Assembly: GCA_958450325.1 (NCBI GenBank)
Contig: OY288259.1
Span: 61,964,987-62,028,986, forward strand
Direction of reading: 5' to 3'
Source: Agrostemma githago
Lineage: Eukaryota; Streptophyta; Magnoliopsida; Caryophyllales; Caryophyllaceae
Length of the DNA stretch: 64,000 bases
In this document: positions 21,401 through 31,916 of the stretch, one piece after another
Numbering within the stretch: the first letter of the stretch is position 1
Layout: each line of letters opens with the position of its first letter
Program-made: the position numbers and the translations under genes
Notes under the pieces: generated by a model
Seen by the model: only the letters and a program-made list of their open reading frames with translations
Told to the model about the DNA's origin: nothing
Database searches by the model: none

Positions 21401-22459
21401 AATCAAAGGCTTACCTTTAAAATGAAAACATTGTATAACCTTAAAACGGAGGGAGTAAATCTTTTGAGAGAAAAACACGTGGCAATAGTGACGTCAAAGA
21501 GAGGCGAAGTTTTAATACAGAGTTTATAATAGGCAATCGAAGTTACAACGTGTATAGAAGATCGACTGTTGTTTCAGGAAACAGTGATCTTCTACTTGAT
21601 GAAAAAACTATAAAAAAGATATAACTAGGTTTCGTGGAATGGTGGTTTTGTTAGGTAATAAGTACTTTAGTTAAGGTCTTAAGACTCATCACACTTTGGC
21701 GTGTGTAATTTACACGGGAATTTTCTAACTAACTTGGTAAAGATCATGCTAGAATTTCTTAAGTATCGAACTGTAATTATGAATTGTATCTCAAACGGGG
21801 ACATATATGATATATCTACCATTGAGTTCCGACTTTCGGTGCAATCTTAGCTAAAGCATTTTGCTAGTTTTTATCTATAATGGTGAATTTATTGAGGATG
21901 AACTGTAAGATTTGGACTTTGGTTGGAAATATTTGCTCTTTGTATCGTGTTTATTCATAAAAATTACTCGTAGTAATTCTTTGTAAGAAATACTTAATGC
22001 TCAGAACGATAACAACAACAACATCAGAGTCTTAGTCCCAAAAAGATCTAGGGTCGGCTAACTTGAATCAATAGTTGAGGTCGTCAAGCAAACGATTAAA
22101 TGAAATACTTAATGTTCACAAATTCTGAATAAAACATGAACTTTGTAGGTTAGTTTTTCAATGAAAAAATATACTCGTAAATCGTAATACATAGTTGCTT
22201 GAAAATCTTGACTGGAAAACTACTCTGTACGTAATATTTTCTTTATTATCGTCATAAATTGAAATATACGTTAAAGTCGTGCCTTACTCTTAAGAATTCG
22301 TTGTGTTTTGGTGAACCCGATAGTGTATTTAGGTGAAAATTTGATTTAATTTTATGAATTTTGAGTGCAGGCACCAATTTAGCGCGTAGACTAATTTTCA
22401 ATCAAAGTTTCGAAATTTCTCGTTTTGGATACGAGCAATAAGAGGTTGAGCCGGCATTC
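18500..22459 (+). other. Promoter, 5' UTR and long leader intron region of the DnaJ gene
   Basis: The TC-rich stretch about 18590-18850 looks like a plant 5' UTR, and a convincing acceptor gagtgcag ends at 22370, so 22371-22459 is probably the last noncoding exon part before the ATG at 22460. This would give a leader intron of roughly 3.4 kb; the exact donor could not be chosen. A small frame at 20306-20554 has no recognisable domain. The right half (20300-22370) shows no gene of its own. Confidence 0.5.
19150..19955. repeat. Tandem repeat, ~180-220 bp unit, four copies, in the DnaJ leader
   Basis: Units begin ctcaattttttccctcttct near 19156, 19331, 19550 and 19767 and share ttacgatttcagattaatga, ttagccgaccccaaatc and gaaatacattttttatgatg. 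Two middle units contain an extra gatgaattctcatatacttc segment, showing gain or loss inside units. Confidence 0.85.
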
Positions 22460-24418
22460 ATGGAGTGTAATAAAGATGAAGCCATCCGAGCGAAGGATAT
22501 CGCTACAAGAAAAATCATGGAAATGGACTACAGCGGTTCAAGGAAATTCGCACTCAAGGCTCAATCTCTCTACCCGGGCCTCGAGGGCATTTCCCAGATG
22601 CTGATCGCCCTCGACGTTTACATAGCAGCTGAAAACCGAGTGTACGGAGAAGTCGACTTGTATGGAATACTCGGCGTTCATCCATTAGCTGATGACGAGA
22701 CCATCAAGAAGGAATACCGAAAGCTATTACTTCAACTTCATCCCGATAAAAATAAGGCGGTTGGTGCTGATGGTGCGTATATCTTCGTCAAGGAAGCTTT
22801 CGCTGTTTTGTCCGATAAAGCCAAGAGATCGGAATACAATACGAAGCGTATGTTGACCCCTCATAGGGTTCCTACGGCTACTTTCACCAGCGTCACGATT
22901 GGGCCTTCTGTGAGCCGGCCCGCTGTACCGCCGCCTCATTCCGGAGTTAACGGGTCCCGCAAACATCCCACCTCGACCCCGGCTAGTTCGAGTGCGACCC
23001 CGCCTAGTGCGAGTGCGACCCCGCCTAGTGCAAAGTCGAAGAAGAGCGGGACCCAGAAGAAAGTGCAATCGTTTTTCAAGAAAGGCGATACCTTTTGGAC
23101 GGTGTGCGCCCGATGCAAGATGCAGTTTGAGTATATGAGGATGTACCTCGGGCAGATGCTGACGTGTCCGAATTGTAAAGAAGGGTTTTTAGCCGTGGAA
23201 GTTCCGGCTCCCTCGGTTATGTCGGTTCAACTGAGTAACCCGTCTTCGAATTCGAAACCACGGTTCGCCGGGTCGGGTAGGGTGAACGGTAACACATGTG
23301 CTCGTTGGAGTCCCTTTTCGGGAACAATACTTCATAATAACAACATCAACAACAACAACAACTCGGCTTCCACCTCGTCTAAGGCTAAAGAAAGTCTGAA
23401 GAGAGACCGTGACGAGGCACATGGTGCGAATTCGGACTTTGTTGGGCCCGCGAAAAAGATGAAGAAAACAAATGGTGGGTCGAGTCAACCGGGGATCAAA
23501 AACGTGGATACGGGTTTGGCAAACGGGTATCAAGGGAGCAATGGGAAGGCGAATGTTGGTAAGGAACTAACGGTAGCCGAAGCCAAAAAAATGGTAGCGA
23601 AGAAAGCGCTTGCGGATATACGTGAGAAGTTGTCGAGTTGGAAATTGGCCGAAGAGAAGGCGAAAGTGAAACAAATTGAGAAACCCAAGCCGAAGCTCGA
23701 GTTCAATGTTCCCGACCCTGATTTCCATGTTTTCGACAACGACAGATTGGAAAATTGCTTCAAGGAAAACCAGGTTTGGGCTGCGTATGATAGTGACGAC
23801 GGGATGCCCCGGTTCTATGCTATGATCCACGAGGTGGCGAACTCCAACTCGTCGGATGGGTTCATGATGAAGCTGAGCTGGCTCAATTCCCGAAGCAACC
23901 CAGAATTCGGCGACTTGGATTGGGTGGGCCGTGGTTTCAAGAAAACTTGTGGGGATTTCTGGGTCGGGAAACATGAAGCTAACGACCTCATCAACTCGTT
24001 CTCCCACATCGTGAAATGGGAAAAGGGCCCACGTGGCGTCATCCAGATATACCCACGCGAAGGCGAGGTTTGGGCCGTGTACAAGAACTGGTCCCCTGAC
24101 TGGACCCTGACCACACCAGACTTCGTCCGACATTCCTACGAAATGGTCGAGGTGGTTAAGGGATACAACGAAGACGAGGGCGTGTTTGTCGCTGCTATGA
24201 CCAAAGCACCCGGGTTTCAAACCGTTTACTGCATGCAACCCGACCCGAAGATCCTGACCCGTATCCCAAAGGAAGAAATGTTCCGATTCTCTCACCAGGT
24301 TCCTCATCATATTCTGACAGGCGACGAGAAGCCGAATGCTCCCAAGGGGTTCGTGGAACTCGATCCTGCAGCGACTCCTGCTCATCTCCTTCATGTGACC
24401 GTGGTCGACGACCAATGA
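22460..24418 (+). CDS. J-domain protein with C-terminal DUF3444
   Basis: One uninterrupted exon encodes 652 residues. The start MECNKDEAIRAKDIA is the usual N terminus of plant DnaJ-DUF3444 proteins. The J domain spans about 66-130 and has the HPD tripeptide (LLLQLHPDKNKAVGAD) needed to stimulate Hsp70 ATPase. A CARC...CPNC four-cysteine segment lies near residues 215-240, followed by a low-complexity, lysine-rich linker. DUF3444 occupies about 410-630 (QVWAAYDSDDGMPRFYA, GEVWAVYKNWSPDW). The family acts as Hsp70 co-chaperones, often predicted nuclear; the precise client is unknown. The intronless coding region with a spliced leader agrees with the acceptor at 22370. Long open frames on the opposite strand are shadows of this exon. 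Confidence 0.95.
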   Translation: MECNKDEAIRAKDIATRKIMEMDYSGSRKFALKAQSLYPGLEGISQMLIALDVYIAAENRVYGEVDLYGILGVHPLADDETIKKEYRKLLLQLHPDKNKAVGADGAYIFVKEAFAVLSDKAKRSEYNTKRMLTPHRVPTATFTSVTIGPSVSRPAVPPPHSGVNGSRKHPTSTPASSSATPPSASATPPSAKSKKSGTQKKVQSFFKKGDTFWTVCARCKMQFEYMRMYLGQMLTCPNCKEGFLAVEVPAPSVMSVQLSNPSSNSKPRFAGSGRVNGNTCARWSPFSGTILHNNNINNNNNSASTSSKAKESLKRDRDEAHGANSDFVGPAKKMKKTNGGSSQPGIKNVDTGLANGYQGSNGKANVGKELTVAEAKKMVAKKALADIREKLSSWKLAEEKAKVKQIEKPKPKLEFNVPDPDFHVFDNDRLENCFKENQVWAAYDSDDGMPRFYAMIHEVANSNSSDGFMMKLSWLNSRSNPEFGDLDWVGRGFKKTCGDFWVGKHEANDLINSFSHIVKWEKGPRGVIQIYPREGEVWAVYKNWSPDWTLTTPDFVRHSYEMVEVVKGYNEDEGVFVAAMTKAPGFQTVYCMQPDPKILTRIPKEEMFRFSHQVPHHILTGDEKPNAPKGFVELDPAATPAHLLHVTVVDDQ

Positions 24419-24864
24419 CGAACAAACAATCTCGAGTACTCCGTAATACATCTAATTGAAGTAGTAGAGATTAAGTTAAAAGTTAAAAGTTAAAACCACA
24501 TCGAACTGAAAGTCTGAAACCGTCATTTTCTATTTTTTTTTTAAATTCGATGTTATTTTGGTCGGGATGTTAGGTATAGGTAAAACTAAATCGGAGACAT
24601 AGACCGATAGATGACCCATTATCATCCCGAAGCTTGCCGTGCCATGGCTGCATTGAAATCGCGGCAACATAGTGTTTTTAGTAGGAGGGTTAACTGCTTG
24701 AGCTTCATAGTTATGAACTTTTGATGATGATGATGATGATGAGATGTATTTTGTACATTATAAGTACAATTGTTTTAGGTCAGACGGTTTACCCGTCACA
24801 AACAAAAATTTGTGTTCTCGGAAACCTGAATTTGTGGTCTCGAAAAACTGTTATTATTTCTAGG
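24419..24864 (+). other. 3' flank of the DnaJ gene
   Basis: Probable 3' UTR with a (gat)n microsatellite near 24724-24742. No gene is seen. Confidence 0.5.
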
Positions 24865-25183
24865 TAGGGATGTTCAAAAAGTGACCCGGACCGGCAAACC
24901 TGATCGATTCGGACCGTACGGTCCGGACCGGCTACATACCGGTCCGGTCCGCGGATCTCCAAAAACTTGGTTGCAGGTCCGCGGTCCGGTCCGGTCCGGT
25001 CCGGTCACACTTAAAAAAAATAATCAAATTTAGTGTATTTTGTCGGTCCGGTCCGGTCTTAAGAGGGTCCGATCCGGTCCGGGTTTTTTGTTAACCGGTC
25101 CTGTCTGCGGGTTTGGTTTTTTTGGGTTACCGGTCCGCGGGTCAAGCCGGTCCGATCCGGGTTTGGACCGGTGAACCTCCCTA
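24865..25183. mobile_element. hAT-like non-autonomous element, 319 bp, with perfect 8-bp target duplication
   Basis: The element starts tagggatgttcaa and ends gtgaacctcccta, which are imperfect inverted repeats. It is flanked by identical tttctagg at 24857-24864 and 25184-25191. The interior is built of iterated ggtccggtccgg words in both orientations, so it can fold on itself. It has no coding capacity. An 8-bp duplication is the hallmark of hAT transposition. Confidence 0.85.
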
Positions 25184-25191
25184 TTTCTAGG

Positions 25192-26015
25192 GGACTAGAC
25201 CTAGCAAATGGGTCGGGTTGGGTCTGCTTTGGGTCATTTTTGGGTCAGAAAAGTAGGTTTGAGCGTTTGACTACAGCCTACGGGTCTGGTCAAATTATTT
25301 CGGGTTTGTTTTTTTTTTTTTTTTTTTTTACGTAATTAATTATTGGATTATTTAATTAAGTAATACGGAGTAGTAGATTTTTAATTTTCGTAATTAAAAA
25401 ATAATCTATGTATGTCTGGACATTCAATCTAAAAAATGACATATTATTCTAATAACATATTGATCGAAATTCATTATTTTTTAATGCTATTCGGCATTCG
25501 CAACATTATTAAAAGCGCATATAATTGTTACTCGTATTAGATAATTACCAAATTTAATACGTACTTTTTAAAATAATATTAAATTATCAATTATATTTTC
25601 TAAATTTTATAATACTTTCTCTTATTATATTTTCTAAAGTTTATAATATTAATTTATTAATTACATTTTAATTATATTGAACGAAAAGTATTATATTTTC
25701 TCGTAGTTTCCATTTTCTTTCTTTTTCTTTAACTCGAAGAAAGTATTTTAAAATTTGCTAACGATATCAAATCTTTTTTTTTTTTTTTTTTTTTTCGAAA
25801 TTGTACGAAATCAAAATTAAATAAGACCGTCTTACACCATAATTCCGACTTTATCTTTTTAGCCCAAAAAGAACACCTTGAGCCCCAAGTAAGAACAATT
25901 ACGCAAACCACAATATAAACCATCAAAATCACGACAAATCTCCCAAATTAATTAATCCAATTAATCCAATTAATCAATTAATCAATTGAATCGAAATCGA
26001 CGAAGGATTACAACA
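25192..26015. other. Spacer between DnaJ and eIF3g genes
   Basis: Begins with a second gggtcgggttgggtc-rich patch (25200-25310) resembling one in an FTSH11 intron near 33410, then T-runs near 25310-25330 and 25773-25794 and very AT-rich DNA. The last ~100 bases before 26016 contain repeated aattaatccaatt words and probably the eIF3g 5' UTR. Confidence 0.45.
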
Positions 26016-27105
26016 ATGGCGGCGATGGTGGATACGAATTTGAATATGAAGAAGGAAAGATGGGGAGAGATGGAGGAAACCGACGAAAACGATTACAGTT
26101 ACCTGTTACCGGCTAAACAGGTAACCGGACCCGACACAAACGGTATCAAAACGACGACGGAGTACAAGTTCGATGACCTAGGACAGAAGGTTAAGGTCAC
26201 GACGAAGTCTCGTGTCGAAACGATTACGAAAGTGGTTTCGAAACGAAGGTCGTGGGAGAAGTTTGGTGATGCTGTTAATGGCGGCGGATGTACTACTGTT
26301 TCTTCTGAAGAAATCAAAATCGATCGCCATGGTTCGTTCTCGTTCTCGTTTTTTTTTCGATTTCGTGTTGATTTTTCGTGTTTTCGACGTTCGATTAGGT
26401 TTTTGAATGTCATCGATTTGAATCGTAATTGTGGAATCGATCGATTGATTGATAAAACGGTTGCATAATCGCAGTTTGATTGGATTTCGTTCAAGTTTCG
26501 AGTTTTGAATTATTGATCACTTTCGAGGTTTTGGATTTTTTTTTTAATTTATCGTGAGACTGTCTAATATGAGTAAAAAAATTTCGTGGTTTTGATTTCT
26601 AGGTAAGGACAACCCCGAAGCTAAACCCGAAGCAAAATCCAAACCTAACGCCTCGAACTTGAATCAAAACGACGGGACAATCAAGGTCTGCAGAAACTGC
26701 CATCAAAAGGGTGATCATTGGACTGCATTTTGCCCATACAAGGACCTCGAAAACTCGAACCTAAACCCGAACCTGAACCCGAACCAGAACTTGAACACAG
26801 CAAAGTATGTTCCTCCAATCAGAGCAGGGTCGGACCCAAAGCGGAGGAACGAGGAGAACTCGGTTAGGGTCACGAACCTGTCAGAAGACACACGTGAAGC
26901 GGATTTGGAGGAGCTGTTCACGCCGTTTGGGCGTTTGGTTCGGGTTTACGTGGCTATGGATCGGAGTACTAACACGAGTAGAGGGTTCGGGTTTGTGAAC
27001 TTTGCAAGAAGGGAAGATGCTCAAAGGGCTATTGTTAAGCTTAATGGTTATGGTTATGATAATCTCATCCTTCGAGTCGAGTGGGCTCCACCTAAGGCCG
27101 CTTGA
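26016..27105 (+). CDS. EIF3G: Eukaryotic translation initiation factor 3 subunit G
   Basis: Exons 26016-26331 and 26603-27105 (phase 1, GT-AG) encode 272 residues. The upstream part of the frame lacks an ATG, so translation starts at 26016 (MAAMVDTNLN). Seen in order: the eIF3g N-terminal domain with RWGEMEE, DYSYLLPAKQVTGPDTNG and EYKFDDLGQKVKVTTKSRV; the CCHC-type knuckle CRNCHQKGDHWTAFCPY near 127-143; an Asn-rich linker; and a C-terminal RRM (about 190-268) with VRVTNLSEDTREADLEELF and GFGFVNFARREDAQRA. It is a cytosolic eIF3 subunit that binds RNA and helps scanning. The satellite array starts about 20 bp after the stop codon, so the 3' UTR must lie in repeat DNA. Confidence 0.95.
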
Positions 27106-30100
27106 CCGTATGCATTGATGTATTACGTGTCGAAATTAGTTGAAATAAGTTTAATATTTTAATTTATATCGTGTGAGAAGGTCCAAACAACCATTATTAA
27201 GCATTATGTTTCTATCGACGAGTTTTGGTCCAAAAATGTTCGCGGTTTAAAAACAATTTTCATCCTCTCGAAAAAAGCCAAAAATGAACGATTTTGAAGG
27301 TTATTATCCACGTTTTTTTGTCATTTTCGACCCCGGAATAAAATTGTTCCATTTTCGCGTAGAACAATCTCCACAAAAAATAAAAGGCTTTGGCGTATTA
27401 CGAGGGTCATTTGGACCTAAATAGATTCATTACAAAGCCTTAAAATTGCGTTTTAAAACGTTTCGAAATTAGTTGAAACACGTTATATATTTTAATTTAT
27501 ATCGTGTCAAAAGGTCCTAACAACCATTATTAAGCATTATGTTTCTATCGGCGAGTTTTGGTCCAAAAACATTCGCGGTTTAAAAACAATTTTCATCCTC
27601 GTCGAAAAAAGTCGAAAATGATCGATTTTGAAGGTTATTATCTACATTTTTTTGACATTTTTGACCCCGAAATAAAATTGTTCCATTTTCGCGTAGAACA
27701 ATCTCCACAAAAAGTAAAAGACTTTAATGTATTATGAGGGTCATTTGGACCTAAATAGATAGGTTACAAAGTCATAAGATTGCGTTTTAAAACGTTTCAA
27801 AATTAGTTGAAACAAGTTGAATATTTTAATTTATATCGTGTTAGAAGGTTTTAGAAAAACTATTATTAAACATTATGTTTCTATCGACGAGTTTTGGTCC
27901 AAAAATAATCGCTCTTTAAAAACAATTTTCACCCTTTTCAAAAACAGTCGAAAATGATCGATTTTGAAGGTTATTATCCACGTTTTTTCGTTATTTTCGA
28001 CCCTGGAATAAAATGGATCTGTTTTCGCGTAAAACAATCTTCACACTAAAGAAAAGGATTTGGTGTATTACGAGGGTTAATTTGGTGCTCAATAAATACA
28101 TTTAAAAGGCATAAGATTGCTTTTTATAACGTGTTGAAATTAGTTGAAACACGTTCTATATTTTAATTTATATCGTGTCAGAAGATTCTAACAACCATTA
28201 TTAAGCATTATTTTCCTACCGACAAGTTTCGGTCAAAAAATATTTGCGCTTTTAAAACAATTTTCACCCTCGTCGAAAATAGCCGAAAATGATCGATTTT
28301 GAAGGTTATTACCCACGTCTTTTTCTCATTTTCGACTCCGGAATAATTTTTTTCCATTTTCGCGTAGAACAATCACCACAAAAAATAAAAGGCTTTGGTG
28401 TATTACGAGGGTCATTTGGACCTAAATAGATAGGTTACAAAGCCATAAGATTGCATTTTAAAACGTTTCGAAATTAGTTGAAACAAGTTCTATATTTTAA
28501 TTTATATCGTGTCAGAAGGTTCTAACAACCATTATTAGGAATTATGTTCTTATCGACGAGTTTTGGTCCAAAAATATTCGAGGTTTAAAAACAATTTTCA
28601 TCCTCGCCGAAAAAAACCGAAAATGATCGATTTTGAAGGTTATTATCCACGTTTTTCGGCCAAATTTGGTCCCGAAATAAAATGTTTCCAAATTCACAAA
28701 GTAAGTATTTCATGCATTTTAGAAACGTCTGCGAATAAAAAAAGTTACATACGGCACCAAATAAATACATATAAAAGGCATTCGACACCTTTTAAAGTCA
28801 CGTTATAATCGAGCGAAAACTTCAAAATATACTGGAATTTATATTTTTTATAATTTTTTTAACATCCCACGCTCATATTATGGCATATAGGCCCTATTAG
28901 AATGACAGACAATATATCTCACATTTTTCGAAAAATCATCGAAAACGGACGATTTTGAAGGTTATTATCCACGTTTTTTGGCCAAATTTGGTCCCGAAAT
29001 TAAATGTTTCCAAATTCACAAAGTAACTATTCCACGCATTTTAGAAACGTCCGCGAATAAAAAAAGTTACATACGGCACCAAATAAGTACATTTAAAAGG
29101 CATTCGACACCTTTTAAAGTCACGTTATTATAATCGAGCGAAAACTTTAAAATATACTCGAATCTATATTCTTTTATAGTTTTTTTAACATCACACGCTC
29201 ATTTTATGGCATATAGGCCCTATTAGAATGACAAACAAAATATCTCACATTTTTCAAAAAATCATCAAAAACGGACGATTTTGAAGGTTATTATCCACGT
29301 TTTTCGGCCAAATTTGCTCCCGAAATTAAATGTTTCCAAATTCACAGAGTAACTATTTCATGCATTGTAAAAATGTCCGCGAATAAAAAAAGGTACATAC
29401 GACACCAAATAAATACATTTAAAAGACATTCGACACCTTTTAAAGTCACGTTGTAATCGGACGAAAACATCAAAATATATACTCGAATCTAATATTCTTT
29501 TATAGCTTTTTTAACATCTCAAGCTCATTTTATGGCATACAGGACCTATAAGAATGACAAACAAAATATCTCACATTTTTCAAAAAATCATCAAAAACGG
29601 ACGATTTTGAAGGTTATTATACACGTTTTTCGGCCAAATTTGGCCCCGAAATAAAATGTTTCCAAATTATCATAGTAACTACTTCATGCATGGTAGAAAT
29701 GTTCGCGAATAAAAAAAAGGTACATACGGCACCAAATAAATACATTTAAAAGGCATTCCACACCTTTTAAAGTCACGTTATAATCGAGCGAAAACATCAA
29801 AATATACTCGAATCTATATTCTTTTATACGGAGTAGTTTTTTTAACATCTCACGCTCATTTTATGGCATATAGGCCCTATTAGAATGACAAACAAAATAT
29901 TTTAAATTTTTTCTTAAAATCATTGGAAACGGACGATTTTGAAGGTTATTATCCACGTTTTTCGACCAAATTTGGTCTCGAAATAAAATGTTTCCAAATT
30001 CACAGAGTAACTATTTCATGCATTGTAGAAATGTTCGTGAATAAAAAAGGTACATACGACACCAAATAAATACATTTAAAAGGCATTCGACTACTTTTAA

Positions 30101-30577
30101 AGTCACTTTCTAATCGGGCGAAAACTTCAAAATATACTCGAATCTATATTCTTTTATAGTTTCTTTAACATTCGGCGCTCATTTTATGGCATATAGGCCC
30201 TATTAAAATGACAAATAAAATATCTCACATTTTTCGAAAAAACATCAGAAACGAAGAATTTTGAAGGTTATTATCCACGTTTTTCGGCCAAATTTGGTCC
30301 CGAAATAAAATATTTCCAAATTCGCACAGTAACTACTAAATGCATTGTAGAAATGTCCGCAAATAAAAAAAAAAGTACATACAGCACCAAATAAATACGA
30401 CTAATTTTTAAGTCACATTGTAATTGGGCGAGAACTTCAAAATATACTCGAATCTAAATTCTTCGAGTTTTTTTAACATCCGACGCTCATTTTATGACAT
30501 ATGAGTTCTATTTGAATGACCATCAAAATATCTCATATTTTTCGAAAAATTATCAAAGACGGGCAATTTTGAAGGTT

Positions 30578-30673
30578 TTTTTTTTTTTTTTTTTTTGATG
30601 AAAGGTAAGTATATTAAGAGAGCGAAACCAAATACAAGAAGAACCCAACGACTACATCAATTTATGTAGCCAT
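30578..30673 (-). mobile_element. 3' fragment of a LINE-type retroelement, ~96 bp, with 14-bp target duplication
   Basis: A T-run (30578-30596) followed by gatgaaaggtaagtatatta and sequence to 30673 is, on the minus strand, a short tail ending ...cctttcatc plus poly(A). It is bordered by identical caattttgaaggtt at 30564-30577 and 30674-30687. Poly(A) plus a variable-length duplication marks target-primed reverse transcription; the size implies strong 5' truncation. It inserted into the conserved core of a satellite unit. Confidence 0.8.
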
Positions 30674-30724
30674 CAATTTTGAAGGTTATTATCCACTTTT
30701 TTCGGTATTTTGGTTTCCTGAATA

Positions 30725-30915
30725 AAATGATGATTAAGAGAATGTGTCTGTGCTACCTAGCGTATCATTAATTTAAAAACTGACTCGGGTGGCACTTGCC
30801 CCCGGGGACCCTTGAGTCCGCTCCTACCCTCAGCACTTACAATTCTGAACCCAATTCATCTTCCTCGAAACGTTGCGGGATCTGTATTAAATTTTATGCA
30901 TTCCCGCAAATGTGA
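30725..30915. other. Non-satellite segment inside the satellite array
   Basis: Between gaataaaatgatgattaaga and ctgcattaggccttatgttt the sequence (including ggcacttgcccccgggg and cttgagtccgctcc) does not match either satellite subfamily and is locally GC-richer. It marks the switch from subfamily B back to A. Its origin is not recognised. Confidence 0.5.
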
Positions 30916-31435
30916 TCTGCATTAGGCCTTATGTTTCTATCGACGAGTTTTGGTCCAAAAATATTCGCGGTTTAAAAACAATTTTCATCCTCGTCGAAAA
31001 CAGACGAAAATGATCGATTGTGAAGGTTATTATCCACGTTTTTTTGACATTTTCGACCCCGGAATAAAATTGTTCCATTTTCGCGTAGAACAATCTCCAC
31101 ACAAAATAAAAGGCTTTCGTGTATTACGAGGGTTAATTTGGTCGTCAATAGATACATTTAAAAGCCATAAGATTGTTTTTTATAACGTATCGAAATTATT
31201 TGAAACAAGTTCTATATTTTAATTTATATCGTGTCAGAAGGTTCTAACCACCATTATTAAGCATTATGTTCCTATCGACAAGTTTTGGTTCAAAAATATT
31301 CGCGTTTTAAAAACAATTTTCACCCTTGTCGAAAACAGCCAAAAATGATCGATTTTGAAGGTTATTATCCACGTTTTTTCGGCATTTTCAACCCAAAAAT
31401 AAAATTAGTCCATTTTCACGTTGAATAATGTTGGA

Positions 31436-31916
31436 AACCAAAAGAAGAATACGAAACATTTAGATAATGAGTTCGATACTCACGATTTGAGACCGTTCTA
31501 CGACACAAGACAGTCACTTCGTCACGTACCTTGGTTCATATTCTTGTAAGAAATGACGCTCTAGCGAAACACAACAATGGAAGAACTCCAATTGCAATTG
31601 CTCTTCATATCTCGGAAATACCGAAATAGCAATCCCTATAATGTTACAAACAACTCGGTAACCAATACAAATTTAAAAAAAAAAAAAAAACGAAAAAAAG
31701 TTTTTTTTTTTAAATGTCAGGCCTACATATGTTAGTATAATACGGAGTAATTCGTAAATCCGTATTAATTTTAATGCTAGGGTACAATTTACATTCGATG
31801 GGATTTAGGGCAATTTACCCTACAAATTCGGTCAAGTTCCTTAAAAAACTTAAAAAATATCGGCCCCCTCGATCCGCTAGTTTTACCATATCAATAACGG
31901 TCTGTGAAATCGATGT
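31436..31916. other. Spacer between the satellite array and the FTSH11 3' end
   Basis: Contains A- and T-runs at 31675-31715 and a TACGGAGTA word at 31741. The last ~100 bases probably hold the FTSH11 3' UTR (minus strand). No gene recognised. Confidence 0.45.

Larger units (their letters stand above)
27127..31435. repeat. Satellite-like array, ~330 bp unit, about thirteen copies, two subfamilies
   Basis: The block gattttgaaggttattatcc recurs near 27290, 27623, 27960, 28296, 28629, 28951, 29276, 29605, 29934, 30256, 30565/30678, 31016 and 31353, a 310-340 bp period. Subfamily A (27127-28640 and 30920-31435) carries gacgagttttggtccaaaaa and cgcgtagaacaatctccaca. Subfamily B (28640-30570) carries cggccaaatttggtcccgaa, aaaggcattcgacacctttt and atggcatataggccctatta. 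Both share only the gattttgaagg...cacgttttt core. Short frames inside are repeat read-through. Confidence 0.9.

Noticed and set aside
23567..24451. Long antisense open frame of 294 codons
   Set aside because: It is the complement of the DnaJ-DUF3444 exon, which has clear domains; no antisense protein features.
27127..31435. LTR retrotransposon or centromeric retroelement
   Set aside because: No gag/pol coding, no primer-binding site or terminal repeats; regular ~330-bp period instead.
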